Of a stretch of 64,000 nt of DNA, positions 15,819 through 25,000 are shown piece by piece; position 1 is the stretch's first letter; each line of letters starts with the position of its first letter. This DNA is from Chryseobacterium oranimense (GTDB lineage: Bacteria; Bacteroidota; Bacteroidia; Flavobacteriales; Weeksellaceae), in NCBI RefSeq assembly GCF_025244725.1, contig NZ_CP104203.1, forward strand, positions 2,914,001 through 2,978,000. The letters are read 5' to 3'. The notes beneath the pieces were generated by a model. The model worked only from the letters and a program-made list of their open reading frames with translations, was not told where the DNA came from and did no database searches. The translations under genes and the position numbers were made by a program.

Positions 15819-16583
15819 ATGAAATCTATTTTACTTTCAAAAGGCCGTCTTTTTCAGGCTGCTTTATTTCTGGCTTTCTTCTCTCAATCAAATAACGCGC
15901 AGGCACAAAGCAGAATCTATGCGAACGACCAGCTTTCCAATGTATATGGTGTATGCCTTGGATGCGCCGTACAGAATCCCCTGAATGCCGTAGGAGATAA
16001 TGAAGATAACTACTCCACTATGGTTATGGGGACCGTTTTACTGGGAGGTGTTGAGCAAACCCTGAGATTCCCGGAAGTAAGGCTCAATACCAAGCTGGTG
16101 ATCGGTATCGGCACCAACAATATTCCTCTTACAGTTCAGCTTTTAAGTGGAATATACATAGAAACGATGAGCGGAACAACATCGAACAATGACAGCCAGA
16201 TGATCACAGGCAATTTGTTAAAGCTTGCAGATAATCCTTCCAGGGCAACGATTGAACTTATTCCTGCAAGCTCCTATAATGCTGTTAAAATAAGACTAAG
16301 CGGAGGTGTACTCAGCTTAGGCGGCGGATTCAGAATTTATTATGCTTACCAAGATCCACTGATCAGCATAATGGCCCACAGTCAAAACGGTCAGGTTACT
16401 CTTGGAGGAAATGTTCCGGTAGAAGGTTCAGAAGTAACATTGTTTAATACCTACGGAAAAGAAGTTTTTCGTTCTACATTAAAATCAAACACCTTTGAAC
16501 CCAGACAGCCTGAAGGTGTTTACATCATGAATGTACAAACTAAAGAAGGAAAAACATATTCCAGAAAAATTTCAATCAAATAA
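15819..16583 (+). CDS. T9SS-sorted surface protein, tandem paralogue 1
   Basis: 254 residues from ATG 15819. Signal peptide (about 1-30, ending NNAQAQS). The secreted domain contains VYGVCLGCAVQNPLNAVGDN and EDNYSTM, a Cys-x-x-Cys motif followed by a pattern seen in Bacteroidota adhesin-like proteins. The C-terminal 75 residues are a type A T9SS sorting tail (VTLFNTYGKEVF ... GVYIMNVQTKEGKTYSRKISIK-like end), so it should be exported through the type IX system. It is clearly paralogous to the next gene. Possible roles are adhesion or lectin-like binding, both inferred. Confidence 0.85.
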   Translation: MKSILLSKGRLFQAALFLAFFSQSNNAQAQSRIYANDQLSNVYGVCLGCAVQNPLNAVGDNEDNYSTMVMGTVLLGGVEQTLRFPEVRLNTKLVIGIGTNNIPLTVQLLSGIYIETMSGTTSNNDSQMITGNLLKLADNPSRATIELIPASSYNAVKIRLSGGVLSLGGGFRIYYAYQDPLISIMAHSQNGQVTLGGNVPVEGSEVTLFNTYGKEVFRSTLKSNTFEPRQPEGVYIMNVQTKEGKTYSRKISIK

Positions 16584-16605
16584 TTAAATAAGTAGTACAA
16601 TAAAT

Positions 16606-16635
16606 ACGGTAGATTTTTAAGTCTGCCGTTTTTTG
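16606..16635 (+). terminator. Terminator of T9SS paralogue 1
   Basis: ACGGTAGA (16606-16613) pairs with TCTGCCGT (16622-16629, one G-T pair), then a T run. Confidence 0.8.
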
Positions 16636-16801
16636 TATTTATTTTCAGAGAAATGCAAAAAATAAATGATTAAATTAAATAAACTCATAATCACAAATAT
16701 CAACAAATTATTAACAATTCACATAAATATGAAATAAAATGAACAACATAATCATTTTATTTATAAATTTATATAAAACTAAAATCTAAAATTTTATACA
16801 T

Positions 16802-17590
16802 ATGAAAACTTATTTATTACCGGCGCAACGCACGATGAAAGCAGCAGTTCTGGCATCATTCCTACTTTTAACAAGCACGATGTCTTTTGCACAGATTGTG
16901 AAGACCTACGCAAGCAGCCAAACCAATCAGGTATTGGGAGTATGCTTAGGCTGCGGAGTATTGAATCCCCAAAATGCAGTAGGAAGCAACGAAACTGACT
17001 ACTCAACTCTTCAGGTTTCAGTAGGCCTTTTGGCAAGAACGGAACAGACATTGATCTTTCCAACGACCAATATTGCCAACAACACCAACAAGCTTGTGAT
17101 TGGAATTGGTTCAAATGGCACTCCACTATCTGCCCAGCTGTTGGGAGGAGTATCCATTGAAACATTTAACGGTGACGTTTCCAACAACGATTATCAAAGT
17201 CTTAACAGTGGATTGATCAACCTTGGAGCCGGAGACCCAAGCAAAGGTGAGATTGAGCTTACCATGAACATTCCTTTTGACCGTGTCAAAATCAATGTGA
17301 ACTCAGGATTATTGAATTTAGGAGGTGAGCTTAGAGTATATTATGCTTATCAGTACAAAGATCCGTTTATTAATTTCATGGCTCACAATGAGAACGGACA
17401 GTTTACTCTCGACAAAAATATTACTGCAGCAGGTTCGGAGGTTACTTTAACCAATACTTCAGGAAAAGAGGTATTCCGTTCCAGACTGACATCAAACACA
17501 TTTGAAACAAAACAGCCACAAGGAGTATACATCATGAACCTTACCACCAAAGAAGGAAAAACATACTCTAAAAAGGTGACCATCAAATAA
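16802..17590 (+). CDS. T9SS-sorted surface protein, tandem paralogue 2
   Basis: 262 residues. Signal peptide to about residue 30 (MSFAQ). It is co-linear with the preceding protein: VLGVCLGCGVLNPQNAVGSN, DYSTL, TNKLVIGIGSNGTPLSAQLL, LRVYYAYQ, and a nearly identical T9SS tail. Paralogue 2 has its own 210-base upstream region (AT-rich, no clear TAnnTTTG) and a strong terminator, so the two copies may be regulated separately. They look like a tandem duplication that has diverged mostly in the central beta-rich domain. Confidence 0.85.
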   Translation: MKTYLLPAQRTMKAAVLASFLLLTSTMSFAQIVKTYASSQTNQVLGVCLGCGVLNPQNAVGSNETDYSTLQVSVGLLARTEQTLIFPTTNIANNTNKLVIGIGSNGTPLSAQLLGGVSIETFNGDVSNNDYQSLNSGLINLGAGDPSKGEIELTMNIPFDRVKINVNSGLLNLGGELRVYYAYQYKDPFINFMAHNENGQFTLDKNITAAGSEVTLTNTSGKEVFRSRLTSNTFETKQPQGVYIMNLTTKEGKTYSKKVTIK

Positions 17591-17613
17591 TAAAAAGAAA
17601 CATACCAGATTGG

Positions 17614-17646
17614 ACCCGGCAAGCTTAAAAGCTTGCCGGGTTTTTA
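17614..17646 (+). terminator. Strong terminator of T9SS paralogue 2
   Basis: ACCCGGCAAGCTT (17614-17626) pairs perfectly with AAGCTTGCCGGGT (17629-17641) around a two-base loop, then a short T run. Confidence 0.9.
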
Positions 17647-17696
17647 TATCCAAATTTATTATGATACCTGATCCATAATAGTTTTCAATGTCAAAT

Positions 17697-17724
17697 AAAA
17701 ACCCCGACCAGTTATGGTCGGGGT
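17697..17724 (-). terminator. Terminator of the cobalamin-uptake operon
   Basis: ACCCCGACCA (17701-17710) pairs with TGGTCGGGGT (17715-17724) around GTTA. The A run at 17697-17701 becomes the T run on the minus strand. It ends the four-gene operon that begins at 24448. Confidence 0.9.
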
Positions 17725-17757
17725 TATGCTAACAAGATTAACTATCTAAAAACAGCA

Positions 17758-20037
17758 TTAGTTTTTGATTATTTTTTGCTGATATACTGCTTTATCTGTT
17801 ACAGCTTTTAAAATATAAATACCTTTTGGAAGTGCACTAACATTGATCTGCCCATTGTTCAACTGCGCATTGACAGTTCTTCCGGAAGCATCATATATAG
17901 TTACATTCAAGATCTTTTCCTGAGTTTTAAGAGTCAGAATATCTGTAACCGGGTTTGGATAAATACTGAACTCAATTTTCTTCACTTCCGCTGTAGCCAA
18001 AGTAGAAGTTGTGCTGGTAACCGTAAGCACTTTTTCAACTACTTTTCCGTTTGAATTGAAACTGATCTTAATATCAGCTGTTCCGGAAGCTAGCGGAGTC
18101 AAAACAAGTTCATCATTAGCATTGATTACGGCAGAAACAGCCGCCGGGTTGGAATTCGATTTAATCAACTTTACAATGGCAGATGAAAGATTGTCCTCAT
18201 CAGAAACTACTGTTTTCAGATCAATTACGGAGGCATTACTTACGTTAACCTGTGACGGGAATGTGCTGCTTACAGCCGGAAGACTATTATCCGGGAATAC
18301 AGCCATAGCCGGAAACCAGTAATAATCATTAAGGGTTTTCGTATTGGTAAGTGTTCCGTTAACATCAAAAGTATGGATCCAGTTTTTTTGATAATGTGCA
18401 CCGTAACCGCTTTCAGTTGTATTCAGGATCAGCTCATCAGTAGTTGGATTCACACGGAGTCCCGCTCCGTAAGGAATTTGTTTATAAGTACCTGTCTGCC
18501 CCGGAATCGTTGCAAAAGTTTCGTTAAATGCTTTGGTTGTCACATCAAATTTTACGATCTGTGTTCCCGAAACAAAACTGTTAACCGAATTGATCCAGTA
18601 TAAAACATTCTGTTTGCTGCTCGCTGAAAAGCTTCCTGCATTCCATGCTCCCCATGAACCTAAATATTTGGTCGTAGGAATATTGTAAGAAGTGGTTACA
18701 AAAGTCGTAGGGTGAATATTCACCACTTTCTGATCCTGAATGGCCCAGATACTTCCGTCTTTAGCCAATACTACAGAATGGAATGCTCCGGGAATCGTGC
18801 TGATAAGAGTATCGGTAGCAGGATCTATTACTAAAATTCCTGCAGATTGCTTTACTGCAAATACATATTTGGAAGAACGGATCATATTTCCGATCTGGCC
18901 GGCATACTGACCGCCTCCACCTGTTCCGGCAATCACACTTCCAACCTGTAAATTGGCAATATCAAATACATAAACACCATTGGAAGCACCGATATAACCT
19001 TTATTTTCATTAACCCCTACAAATGATCTTCCGTCTCCGCCACCGATATTATTAAATCCTGCAATCTTCTGCATCGTATGCGCATTGGCTACAACCAATC
19101 TTCCTCCGGGCATATATTGTGTGTCACCGCCATCTGCAGCCTGTTTCGAGATAAAATAAAACTTATCGCCATAGATTGTCCCATATTGGGTAGTAGCACC
19201 AAAGGCATGGTTGTTATTCGCATTGCTGTAGACACGGTAATTAACCTGACCGTTATTATCAATAAAATTGACAGAACCGTTGGTATGCCCGTACCATTCT
19301 TCATTCACCATAAAATAGCCGCTGGTAAAATTAGTAGCTGCAGCATAAGCCGAAACCGGCGTTAATGTAGAAGAAACAGGAAAAGAATTCATTCCGGGAT
19401 TAAAATTCCAGACATCCCATGAGCCGTTCTGAAGCACACGGGAAGTAGCTCCTACTCCTGAATATCCGAAATCAGCATCTGTAGGATCTTTTACCCAATA
19501 AGACCAGTAGCTGTTGTACCATCCTGATCCCCAATGATCCGCTGCATCTGCCGCAGTATAATCATCAAAATCATAGGCCGAGGTATTTAGAACACCGCTT
19601 ACAGGATAAAGAGGATAGGTTGTATTTCCGTTTTTGTAAAGAGCATTGGTATTCTGCCCGTTCAGGTCAAAACCGAATCCTCCGATTGCCGTTCCGAACT
19701 GGGTTCCCGGATAAAGTAGAGTGAAAAACCGGTGATCGGCCTGGGCAATTGCTCTCAGCATATCTTCACCGGTAGCATTTCCGTTCCATCGGAATCCCCA
19801 TACCAGGGCATCCGGATTTTTGCTGTCATTCCACTGAACGACAAAAGCGGCTTGATTCGTTCCACTTCCCACCCAATACTGAATATCGGAAAAGTTGATG
19901 TTTGTGGTTACTGTTGCATTCAGCTGGTTGCTGCTGATCCCCTGAATATCATTTCTGGGTACTCCCTGTACTGTTACCTGTGCATTCGTAAAGAACGCAA
20001 AAAGGAACAGCATGGTTAAAAGGTAAAACTTTTTCAT
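17758..20037 (-). CDS. T9SS-sorted beta-propeller surface protein of the B12 operon
   Basis: 759 residues with a Sec signal peptide (1-19). The N-terminal part (about 45-150, DIQYWVGSGTNQAAFVVQW) resembles the opening domain of secreted proteins in Bacteroidota cobalamin loci. The middle (about 260-580) reads as a YncE/DUF5074-like propeller (INTPT... FVGVNENKGYIGASNGVYVFDI). The C-terminus (about 685-759, FSIYPNPVTDILTL ... QQKIIKN) is a type A T9SS sorting domain. It is the last gene of the riboswitch-controlled operon, so a role in capturing cobalamin or its protein complexes at the cell surface is a reasonable inference. Confidence 0.8.
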   Translation of the reverse strand: MKKFYLLTMLFLFAFFTNAQVTVQGVPRNDIQGISSNQLNATVTTNINFSDIQYWVGSGTNQAAFVVQWNDSKNPDALVWGFRWNGNATGEDMLRAIAQADHRFFTLLYPGTQFGTAIGGFGFDLNGQNTNALYKNGNTTYPLYPVSGVLNTSAYDFDDYTAADAADHWGSGWYNSYWSYWVKDPTDADFGYSGVGATSRVLQNGSWDVWNFNPGMNSFPVSSTLTPVSAYAAATNFTSGYFMVNEEWYGHTNGSVNFIDNNGQVNYRVYSNANNNHAFGATTQYGTIYGDKFYFISKQAADGGDTQYMPGGRLVVANAHTMQKIAGFNNIGGGDGRSFVGVNENKGYIGASNGVYVFDIANLQVGSVIAGTGGGGQYAGQIGNMIRSSKYVFAVKQSAGILVIDPATDTLISTIPGAFHSVVLAKDGSIWAIQDQKVVNIHPTTFVTTSYNIPTTKYLGSWGAWNAGSFSASSKQNVLYWINSVNSFVSGTQIVKFDVTTKAFNETFATIPGQTGTYKQIPYGAGLRVNPTTDELILNTTESGYGAHYQKNWIHTFDVNGTLTNTKTLNDYYWFPAMAVFPDNSLPAVSSTFPSQVNVSNASVIDLKTVVSDEDNLSSAIVKLIKSNSNPAAVSAVINANDELVLTPLASGTADIKISFNSNGKVVEKVLTVTSTTSTLATAEVKKIEFSIYPNPVTDILTLKTQEKILNVTIYDASGRTVNAQLNNGQINVSALPKGIYILKAVTDKAVYQQKIIKN

Positions 20038-20065
20038 TTTTTCGAATTATATATTAAAATTTATT

Positions 20066-21274
20066 TTACTTAAGATGAAGGTCATAAGCTCCCGCCACTT
20101 CTGTAGAAACCTCTCCAAGCCATCCTGCTTCCTGATTGATTCCGGTGTATACCTTGATAAAATCGATGCCAGGTAGCTTTACATAGTTCCCGTTTCTATC
20201 TACAGCCCAGGAAATATCAATATTGGAAGCTTCATCATTGTTTGGCGCATTGTCTGCATACCCATAATCGTAAGATGTTCCTACCCAATAAGCCCCCGTC
20301 CCGCTCTGGTCGTAAAAATTATCCTTCAGTCTGGTTCCCGTAAGGCTGTAAGAAGCACCGGAAAGCCACAAAGGATAATAGCTTTGCGTATGGAAGGTAT
20401 TTTTAGTTTTAAATCCTGAATTCCCAAAATTATCCTGCCATTTGATGTACTCCACATCAGTCTGCCAAAACTCACTTCCGGGAACGGGAGACTTATTTTC
20501 ATTGGGTTTGAAGTAAGTTATAGTGTAATTTTTTGTCGTTGAATTTTTAAAGTATTCGCTGCCTGCAATTTCATACCATTCATCTTCATCCGGCTTGCCG
20601 TTTTTATTCTTGTCATAGCCTACCATGATAATTCCGGGTTCACATGATCCTGACCGGGTGGTATTGGCACTGTTTCCCCAAAAAGCATTTCCCAGGATTT
20701 TAAAATCTCTTCCTTCAAGATTGGGAATGGTATGATCGAAGCCAAAAGCAACATAGCCTCCGAAACCTCCCAGCGTAATCATGGTAGAATTTTCACCTAC
20801 TAAAGATTCTTTGGCTTTTTTGATCATATCAGCCTCTGTATTTCCGTTGACATATTCAGGGATCTCATTGATGAACTGTCCCGTCGCCGGACGGAAATCG
20901 AAAACATTTGATATATATTTACTGTAAGGTATCTGCTCTTTATTAACAATAATTGATGATTGGTAAGTTTTCACAGCTCCTTTCATCTCCACTTTTAATG
21001 TCAGAGGATACGTTTTTACATGAGAACTTACAAAATCCAGCTGGAGATGATCAGAAATAACAGAATCATTGATGCTCCAGGTCAGTTTTCCCTCAATTTT
21101 AGGGTTTACATTCAAAAGTTTGAGCCTGTCAACCGTGTAAGATTCTTTAAGAACTACCGCAGGAAAAGTCACTTCTTCTGTTACTTCTTCAGTATCGCTT
21201 TTACAGGCTGCAGCTCCCAGCAGAATTGAAGAGAGCAATATATTTTTTAAAATAGGTCTGGATTTTCTTTTCAT
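20066..21274 (-). CDS. Surface lipoprotein of the B12 operon (PKD-like)
   Basis: 402 residues from ATG 21274, which gives a clear lipoprotein signal (LLGAAACKSD, Cys at about 24); the longer frame adds 34 residues without a signal. A short Ig/PKD-like strand domain (about 35-115) precedes a larger domain (about 120-400) with GGFGGYVAFGFDHTIPN and GSCEPGIIMVGYDKNKNGKPDEDEWYEI; the latter holds a calcium-loop-like DKNKNGKPDEDE. Related cell-surface proteins occur next to BtuB/BtuG genes in Bacteroidota. It may be an accessory cobalamin binder, which is inferred from context only. Confidence 0.8.
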   Translation of the reverse strand: MKRKSRPILKNILLSSILLGAAACKSDTEEVTEEVTFPAVVLKESYTVDRLKLLNVNPKIEGKLTWSINDSVISDHLQLDFVSSHVKTYPLTLKVEMKGAVKTYQSSIIVNKEQIPYSKYISNVFDFRPATGQFINEIPEYVNGNTEADMIKKAKESLVGENSTMITLGGFGGYVAFGFDHTIPNLEGRDFKILGNAFWGNSANTTRSGSCEPGIIMVGYDKNKNGKPDEDEWYEIAGSEYFKNSTTKNYTITYFKPNENKSPVPGSEFWQTDVEYIKWQDNFGNSGFKTKNTFHTQSYYPLWLSGASYSLTGTRLKDNFYDQSGTGAYWVGTSYDYGYADNAPNNDEASNIDISWAVDRNGNYVKLPGIDFIKVYTGINQEAGWLGEVSTEVAGAYDLHLK

Positions 21275-21287
21275 TTTTCTGATCTGA

Positions 21288-22421
21288 TTATTTATATAAA
21301 AAAGCAAAGTGAGCAGGGATATTCCCGCCTTCTGTTTTCCACTTGAATTTTCCGGTTTTATCGAAGCAGTATACATAACCGGTTGTCACGTAGTTTTTCG
21401 CATCTGTCAGATAGATATCTTCTGTGTAAGGATTTACAGCAATTCCGTAAGGTGCTTTAATCTCATCAGCGTATTGCTGGTCTATGATTTTATTCGCAAT
21501 GACCTGCTCCGTCTTGACATCAATGATTCCGAAGGTTTTAACGTAAGTATGGGTATTGTAATTAAATTCATTCCCGTAATAATACAGCTTGTCCTTTACG
21601 ATCGTCATTCCGCTCACTGCAACATGGAAATCTTTTTTCACAGTTCCTGTAGCGGCATCCACTAGAAACAAACTTGATGGAATATTGTAATAATCTCCTC
21701 TTGAACTCACATACAGATCTCCATAGTTATCTTTCTTGATACGGTGAAGATTAATAGCTACATCGATTTTTTTTGTTTCCGTGAATGTATTAAGGTTGAT
21801 GACAGAAACAGTTTTATCATAATTCGGGAACCTGTACCCTCCGGAATTAGCGACAAAAAGCTGATCTCCCATCACTTCTATTTCCTCCGGCTGGTATCCT
21901 ACCACTACCTGTCTTTCAATAGCAAGGGAAGCAGTATCGATTTCCACTACTTTTCCGGGTGGAGAGTTAGGATTCAGTTCAACAGGGCCGGCATAGCTGC
22001 TGGCATAGACTTTATTGCCTTTAAAAGCCAGATAACGGCAGTTCTGAAGTTGTATGGTTTTGATCCGTTTGGCCGTTTTTGCTTCCAGTACTTCAATTTT
22101 ATTGGAAACATTGACAACGACATACATTTTGCTTCCGTAGATCATGATATGATTTCCTACATCTCCGAGCTCCTTTACCACATTCGGATTGATTTCTCCA
22201 TAAATATTCTTGCGGTAAGTTCCCGTAGCATAATCAAAATAATCGAGCGTACATTTGTTGCTGCCCATATTTCCTTCATTCAAAAGATAAAACCCTTTTA
22301 TGGGGGTATCTTCACCGTTACTTACGTCTTTCGTTTCCGAAGGAACCACATAATCGTCTGTCCGGCATGAGAACAGGAACAAAAGAGCAAATGCCAGCAG
22401 GCAAAAGTTTAGTTTTTTCAT
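21288..22421 (-). CDS. BtuG-like beta-propeller lipoprotein
   Basis: 377 residues. Lipoprotein signal with lipobox LFSC (Cys19). The mature protein is a YncE-like seven-bladed propeller with repeated V-x-x-T-x-x motifs (YASSYAGPVELN, VVVGYQPEEIEVMGDQLFVANSGG). In Bacteroides, BtuG proteins of this type cap BtuB at the cell surface and hand over cobalamin. Here the gene overlaps the end of the BtuB-like receptor gene by four bases behind a cobalamin riboswitch, which strongly supports the same role. Sequence alone does not prove B12 binding. Confidence 0.82.
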   Translation of the reverse strand: MKKLNFCLLAFALLFLFSCRTDDYVVPSETKDVSNGEDTPIKGFYLLNEGNMGSNKCTLDYFDYATGTYRKNIYGEINPNVVKELGDVGNHIMIYGSKMYVVVNVSNKIEVLEAKTAKRIKTIQLQNCRYLAFKGNKVYASSYAGPVELNPNSPPGKVVEIDTASLAIERQVVVGYQPEEIEVMGDQLFVANSGGYRFPNYDKTVSVINLNTFTETKKIDVAINLHRIKKDNYGDLYVSSRGDYYNIPSSLFLVDAATGTVKKDFHVAVSGMTIVKDKLYYYGNEFNYNTHTYVKTFGIIDVKTEQVIANKIIDQQYADEIKAPYGIAVNPYTEDIYLTDAKNYVTTGYVYCFDKTGKFKWKTEGGNIPAHFAFLYK

Positions 22422-24448
22422 AATGTAAAGCTTACAATAAGTTTAAAATTTCTTCCGGGCATCGGATAATTCCTGACCACGTCATAGTATTGATTAAGGA
22501 CGTTATTGACCTCAAAACCGGCTTTAATCTGATGAGAATGCCAGTTGAATTTTTTCTGAACAGATAAATCATGGGTGTACCACGGCTGCAGATAATTGGC
22601 CCGGATATTATTCAGCTGTGCGTCATAACGTTCTCCGGTGTACACAAAACTGTAATTGAAACTCCAGTCTTTATAATCTGCCATCATGGTAAAGGTTGCG
22701 GCATGCCACGGCACATAGGAAATCTGATCGCCGTAGTAATCATCTTTTTTATCGGTATAGTCTCCGGCACGCTGATAGGTATAGCTCACTAAAGGTTTCA
22801 GCTTTACTTTATGAATATCAAACTCAGCCTGAACATTCACATCTGCTCCGATGATTTTCACTTCACCTAAATTCGTCATCATCCATCTGAACAGATTGGT
22901 GGTAGGAACAGCGATAATTTTATTCTCTACTTCGTTATAATAACCATCCACTTTTAGGTAGATACCTTTAAAAAACTGATGGTCATAGAGCTTTTGGTAA
23001 GTAAAACCTGCATCATACTGATTGGTGTATTCAGGTTTCAGCATCACGTTCCCGATCATGGTGTAATACAGATCATTGAAAGTAGGCATCCTGAAGACCC
23101 TCTTGTAGAAAGCCCTTACAGTAAGCTCTTTGGATGTAAAAGGCTGGTAGCTCAGGAAAGCAGAAGGAGTCCATTCGGTTTTATCGGGAGATTTTGCATT
23201 CATTTTCACGTCTTCATGGACAAAAGTTCCGAGAAGGCTTCCTAAAAATTTAAAACGGTTCCACTGATAGGTTGAAGCAAAGGCAATGAGTGAAGTATAA
23301 CGGGTAGGATATGAAAAATCCCTAAGACTTGCATTCAGGTTATTATACTGAAAATCAAAGCTTGCACTTATATCCCAGTTTTTATTAATAGAATAGAGAT
23401 TCGAATTGGAAAAATACAGTTCTCTCTGAACATAAGAATTATCAATGGGCAGAACGGTTGTTGCCACATTCACCGTATCTAAAAACCGGGTGTAATCGTA
23501 AGCAAATTTAGCCTTGAACTGGGTTTCAAATTTTGGGAACAGCTTTTTACGGAAACCGGCCTGAACAAAATAGTTTTCATCCAGCATCTGCTGACCTTTA
23601 GGCGTAAAATTATTATTAACAATAGCAGTGGGAACTCCCCGATCGGAAATATAGCCGTAACCCCGTACACTCCAGCTTCCGTCATTAATGGTCCCGTTTA
23701 AAGCAGTTTCAAAACGTTTTGCACGGATGTAAGAATCATATCTTCTGGCAATGGTATCATTGGCAACAGATCCATCAGAATTTTTCTTTTCGTATTTAAA
23801 CTTATACAATCCGTCACTCTGTACAAACCCCGAACTGAAACTTGCCGAAACTTTATCCGAAATCTTCTGTTCAAGACGAAACGAAGGATTAAATAAACTG
23901 ATGGATCCTAATTTTAACTTTAGCGTTAAGTTGGTTTTATGATCTCCTTTAAAAGCAGGGGTTTTAGGCTGAAGATAAATCGATCCGGAAGATCCGAAGT
24001 CCTTTGCAGGCTGAAAAATTTCACTTTTCTGGCCATTGTACAGGGAAACCGATTCCATATCGTCCAGTGAAAACTTTCCAAGATCCACAATTCCGTTCTG
24101 AACATTTCCCAGCTGGATCCCATCGTAGAAAACGCCAACATGCTGGCTTCCCATACTCCGGATATTCACTGTTTTCAGGCCGCCCATTCCACCATAATCT
24201 TTGATCTGAACTCCTGAAAAATACCGTAAAGCATCGGACACCGACTGGCTGTTCAGTCTTTCCAGCTGTTCACCGGAAAGGATCTGGGCAGGAAGAATTT
24301 CTTTAAAATCTTTTTTGTAAATCTGAATCGGGAGAATGGTTTTTCCCCGAGTACTGTCTCCGGATTGTGAGAACAGAAGCTGAAATGCTGCCACAAATAA
24401 TGTGATAACACCTTTCTGAAACTGTGAAGCAGTAAGTTTTCTGACCAT
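22418..24448 (-). CDS. btuB: BtuB-like TonB-dependent cobalamin receptor
   Basis: 676 residues from ATG 24448 (an upstream ATG at 24514 is possible but gives no better signal). Signal peptide (about 1-28). The plug domain (about 45-155: LSGEQLERLNSQSVSDALRYFSGVQI ... GVFYDGIQLGNVQNG) is followed by a 22-strand barrel ending in the outer-membrane signature (LIVSFTL). It carries cobalamin across the outer membrane using TonB energy. The cobalamin riboswitch just upstream fixes the substrate class. It is the first gene of the operon. Confidence 0.92.
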   Translation of the reverse strand: MVRKLTASQFQKGVITLFVAAFQLLFSQSGDSTRGKTILPIQIYKKDFKEILPAQILSGEQLERLNSQSVSDALRYFSGVQIKDYGGMGGLKTVNIRSMGSQHVGVFYDGIQLGNVQNGIVDLGKFSLDDMESVSLYNGQKSEIFQPAKDFGSSGSIYLQPKTPAFKGDHKTNLTLKLKLGSISLFNPSFRLEQKISDKVSASFSSGFVQSDGLYKFKYEKKNSDGSVANDTIARRYDSYIRAKRFETALNGTINDGSWSVRGYGYISDRGVPTAIVNNNFTPKGQQMLDENYFVQAGFRKKLFPKFETQFKAKFAYDYTRFLDTVNVATTVLPIDNSYVQRELYFSNSNLYSINKNWDISASFDFQYNNLNASLRDFSYPTRYTSLIAFASTYQWNRFKFLGSLLGTFVHEDVKMNAKSPDKTEWTPSAFLSYQPFTSKELTVRAFYKRVFRMPTFNDLYYTMIGNVMLKPEYTNQYDAGFTYQKLYDHQFFKGIYLKVDGYYNEVENKIIAVPTTNLFRWMMTNLGEVKIIGADVNVQAEFDIHKVKLKPLVSYTYQRAGDYTDKKDDYYGDQISYVPWHAATFTMMADYKDWSFNYSFVYTGERYDAQLNNIRANYLQPWYTHDLSVQKKFNWHSHQIKAGFEVNNVLNQYYDVVRNYPMPGRNFKLIVSFTL

Positions 24449-24552
24449 TAGCTCGTTTAGAATAATGTAGACGCTAATGGATATAAGATAGCAAAGATAA
24501 AGCACAGCTGTCACTGCACAGAATCCTTGTTGTCCTAAGCTTTATTCCACGA

Positions 24553-24733
24553 AAGCATCAAACGTTCATCCTCCGGCAGGTCTTCTGACTTACTCCGTTT
24601 TTGAAATCCTTCCCATTAAAAAACAGTGGATATACTCTTCAAAAACTTTGATGTGGAGCTTACAGCAGCGGGTCTGTTCCGGATTTTCACCGGATTCCCT
24701 TTTAAGTGCTTTTTACAGCGCACCAGATTGCGG
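24553..24733 (-). promoter_or_regulatory. Cobalamin riboswitch
   Basis: On the minus strand the 5' UTR contains the conserved core GGGAATCCGGTGAAAATCC, the following CCCGCTGCTGTAAGC, and the B12 box GTCAGAAGACCTGCC (about 24575-24589). These occur in the right order and at the usual spacing for the family. Binding of adenosylcobalamin should shut off the btuB operon. I saw no terminator between the aptamer and the ATG at 24448, so translational control is likely. Confidence 0.95.
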
Positions 24734-24764
24734 CAAAGATAGAAAATTCTTAATAGAATCAAAA
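24734..24764 (-). promoter_or_regulatory. Promoter of the btuB operon
   Basis: On the minus strand TTTTG (24764-24760), 18 bases, then TATCTTTG (24741-24734), directly ahead of the cobalamin riboswitch. Confidence 0.75.
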
Positions 24765-24796
24765 TCGATTCAACAAAATGATTTTCAGCAACAAAA

Positions 24797-24827
24797 CCCG
24801 GCGACTTCAAGAATCTCAGTCGCCGGG
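24797..24827. repeat. REP-like palindrome 1
   Basis: CCCGGCGACT (24797-24806) and AGTCGCCGGG (24818-24827) pair around an 11-base loop, TCAAGAATCTC. The loop pattern TTC-AGA-CTCAG matches the palindromes at 24842 and 24971 although the stems differ. Confidence 0.7.
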
Positions 24828-24841
24828 CTGGTTGGTTAAAC

Positions 24842-24866
24842 GGTGGCTTCGAGAGCCTCAGCCACC
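24842..24866. repeat. REP-like palindrome 2
   Basis: GGTGGCT (24842-24848) and AGCCACC (24860-24866) flank TCGAGAGCCTC. The 25-base unit is identical to the reverse complement of 24971-24995. Confidence 0.75.
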
Positions 24867-24970
24867 ATATGGAAGCTATTCAATGTTAAGAATAAAAAAA
24901 ACTATTAAGCCTTAAGGATAATAAAAAAACAATATTTCAAATTATAGCATATAGTTGCTTTTCCGGCAGT

Positions 24971-24995
24971 GGTGGCTGAGGCTCTCGAAGCCACC
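24971..24995. repeat. REP-like palindrome 3 (inverted copy)
   Basis: An exact inverted copy of the unit at 24842-24866, 104 bases away. Together they could fold into one long hairpin. It lies just past the stop of the outer-membrane protein gene ending at 25001 and may terminate or protect that transcript. Confidence 0.75.
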
Positions 24996-25000
24996 ATTCC

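Noticed and set aside
24842..24995. CRISPR array
   Set aside because: Only two identical units, in inverted orientation, with a 104-base gap and no cas genes.
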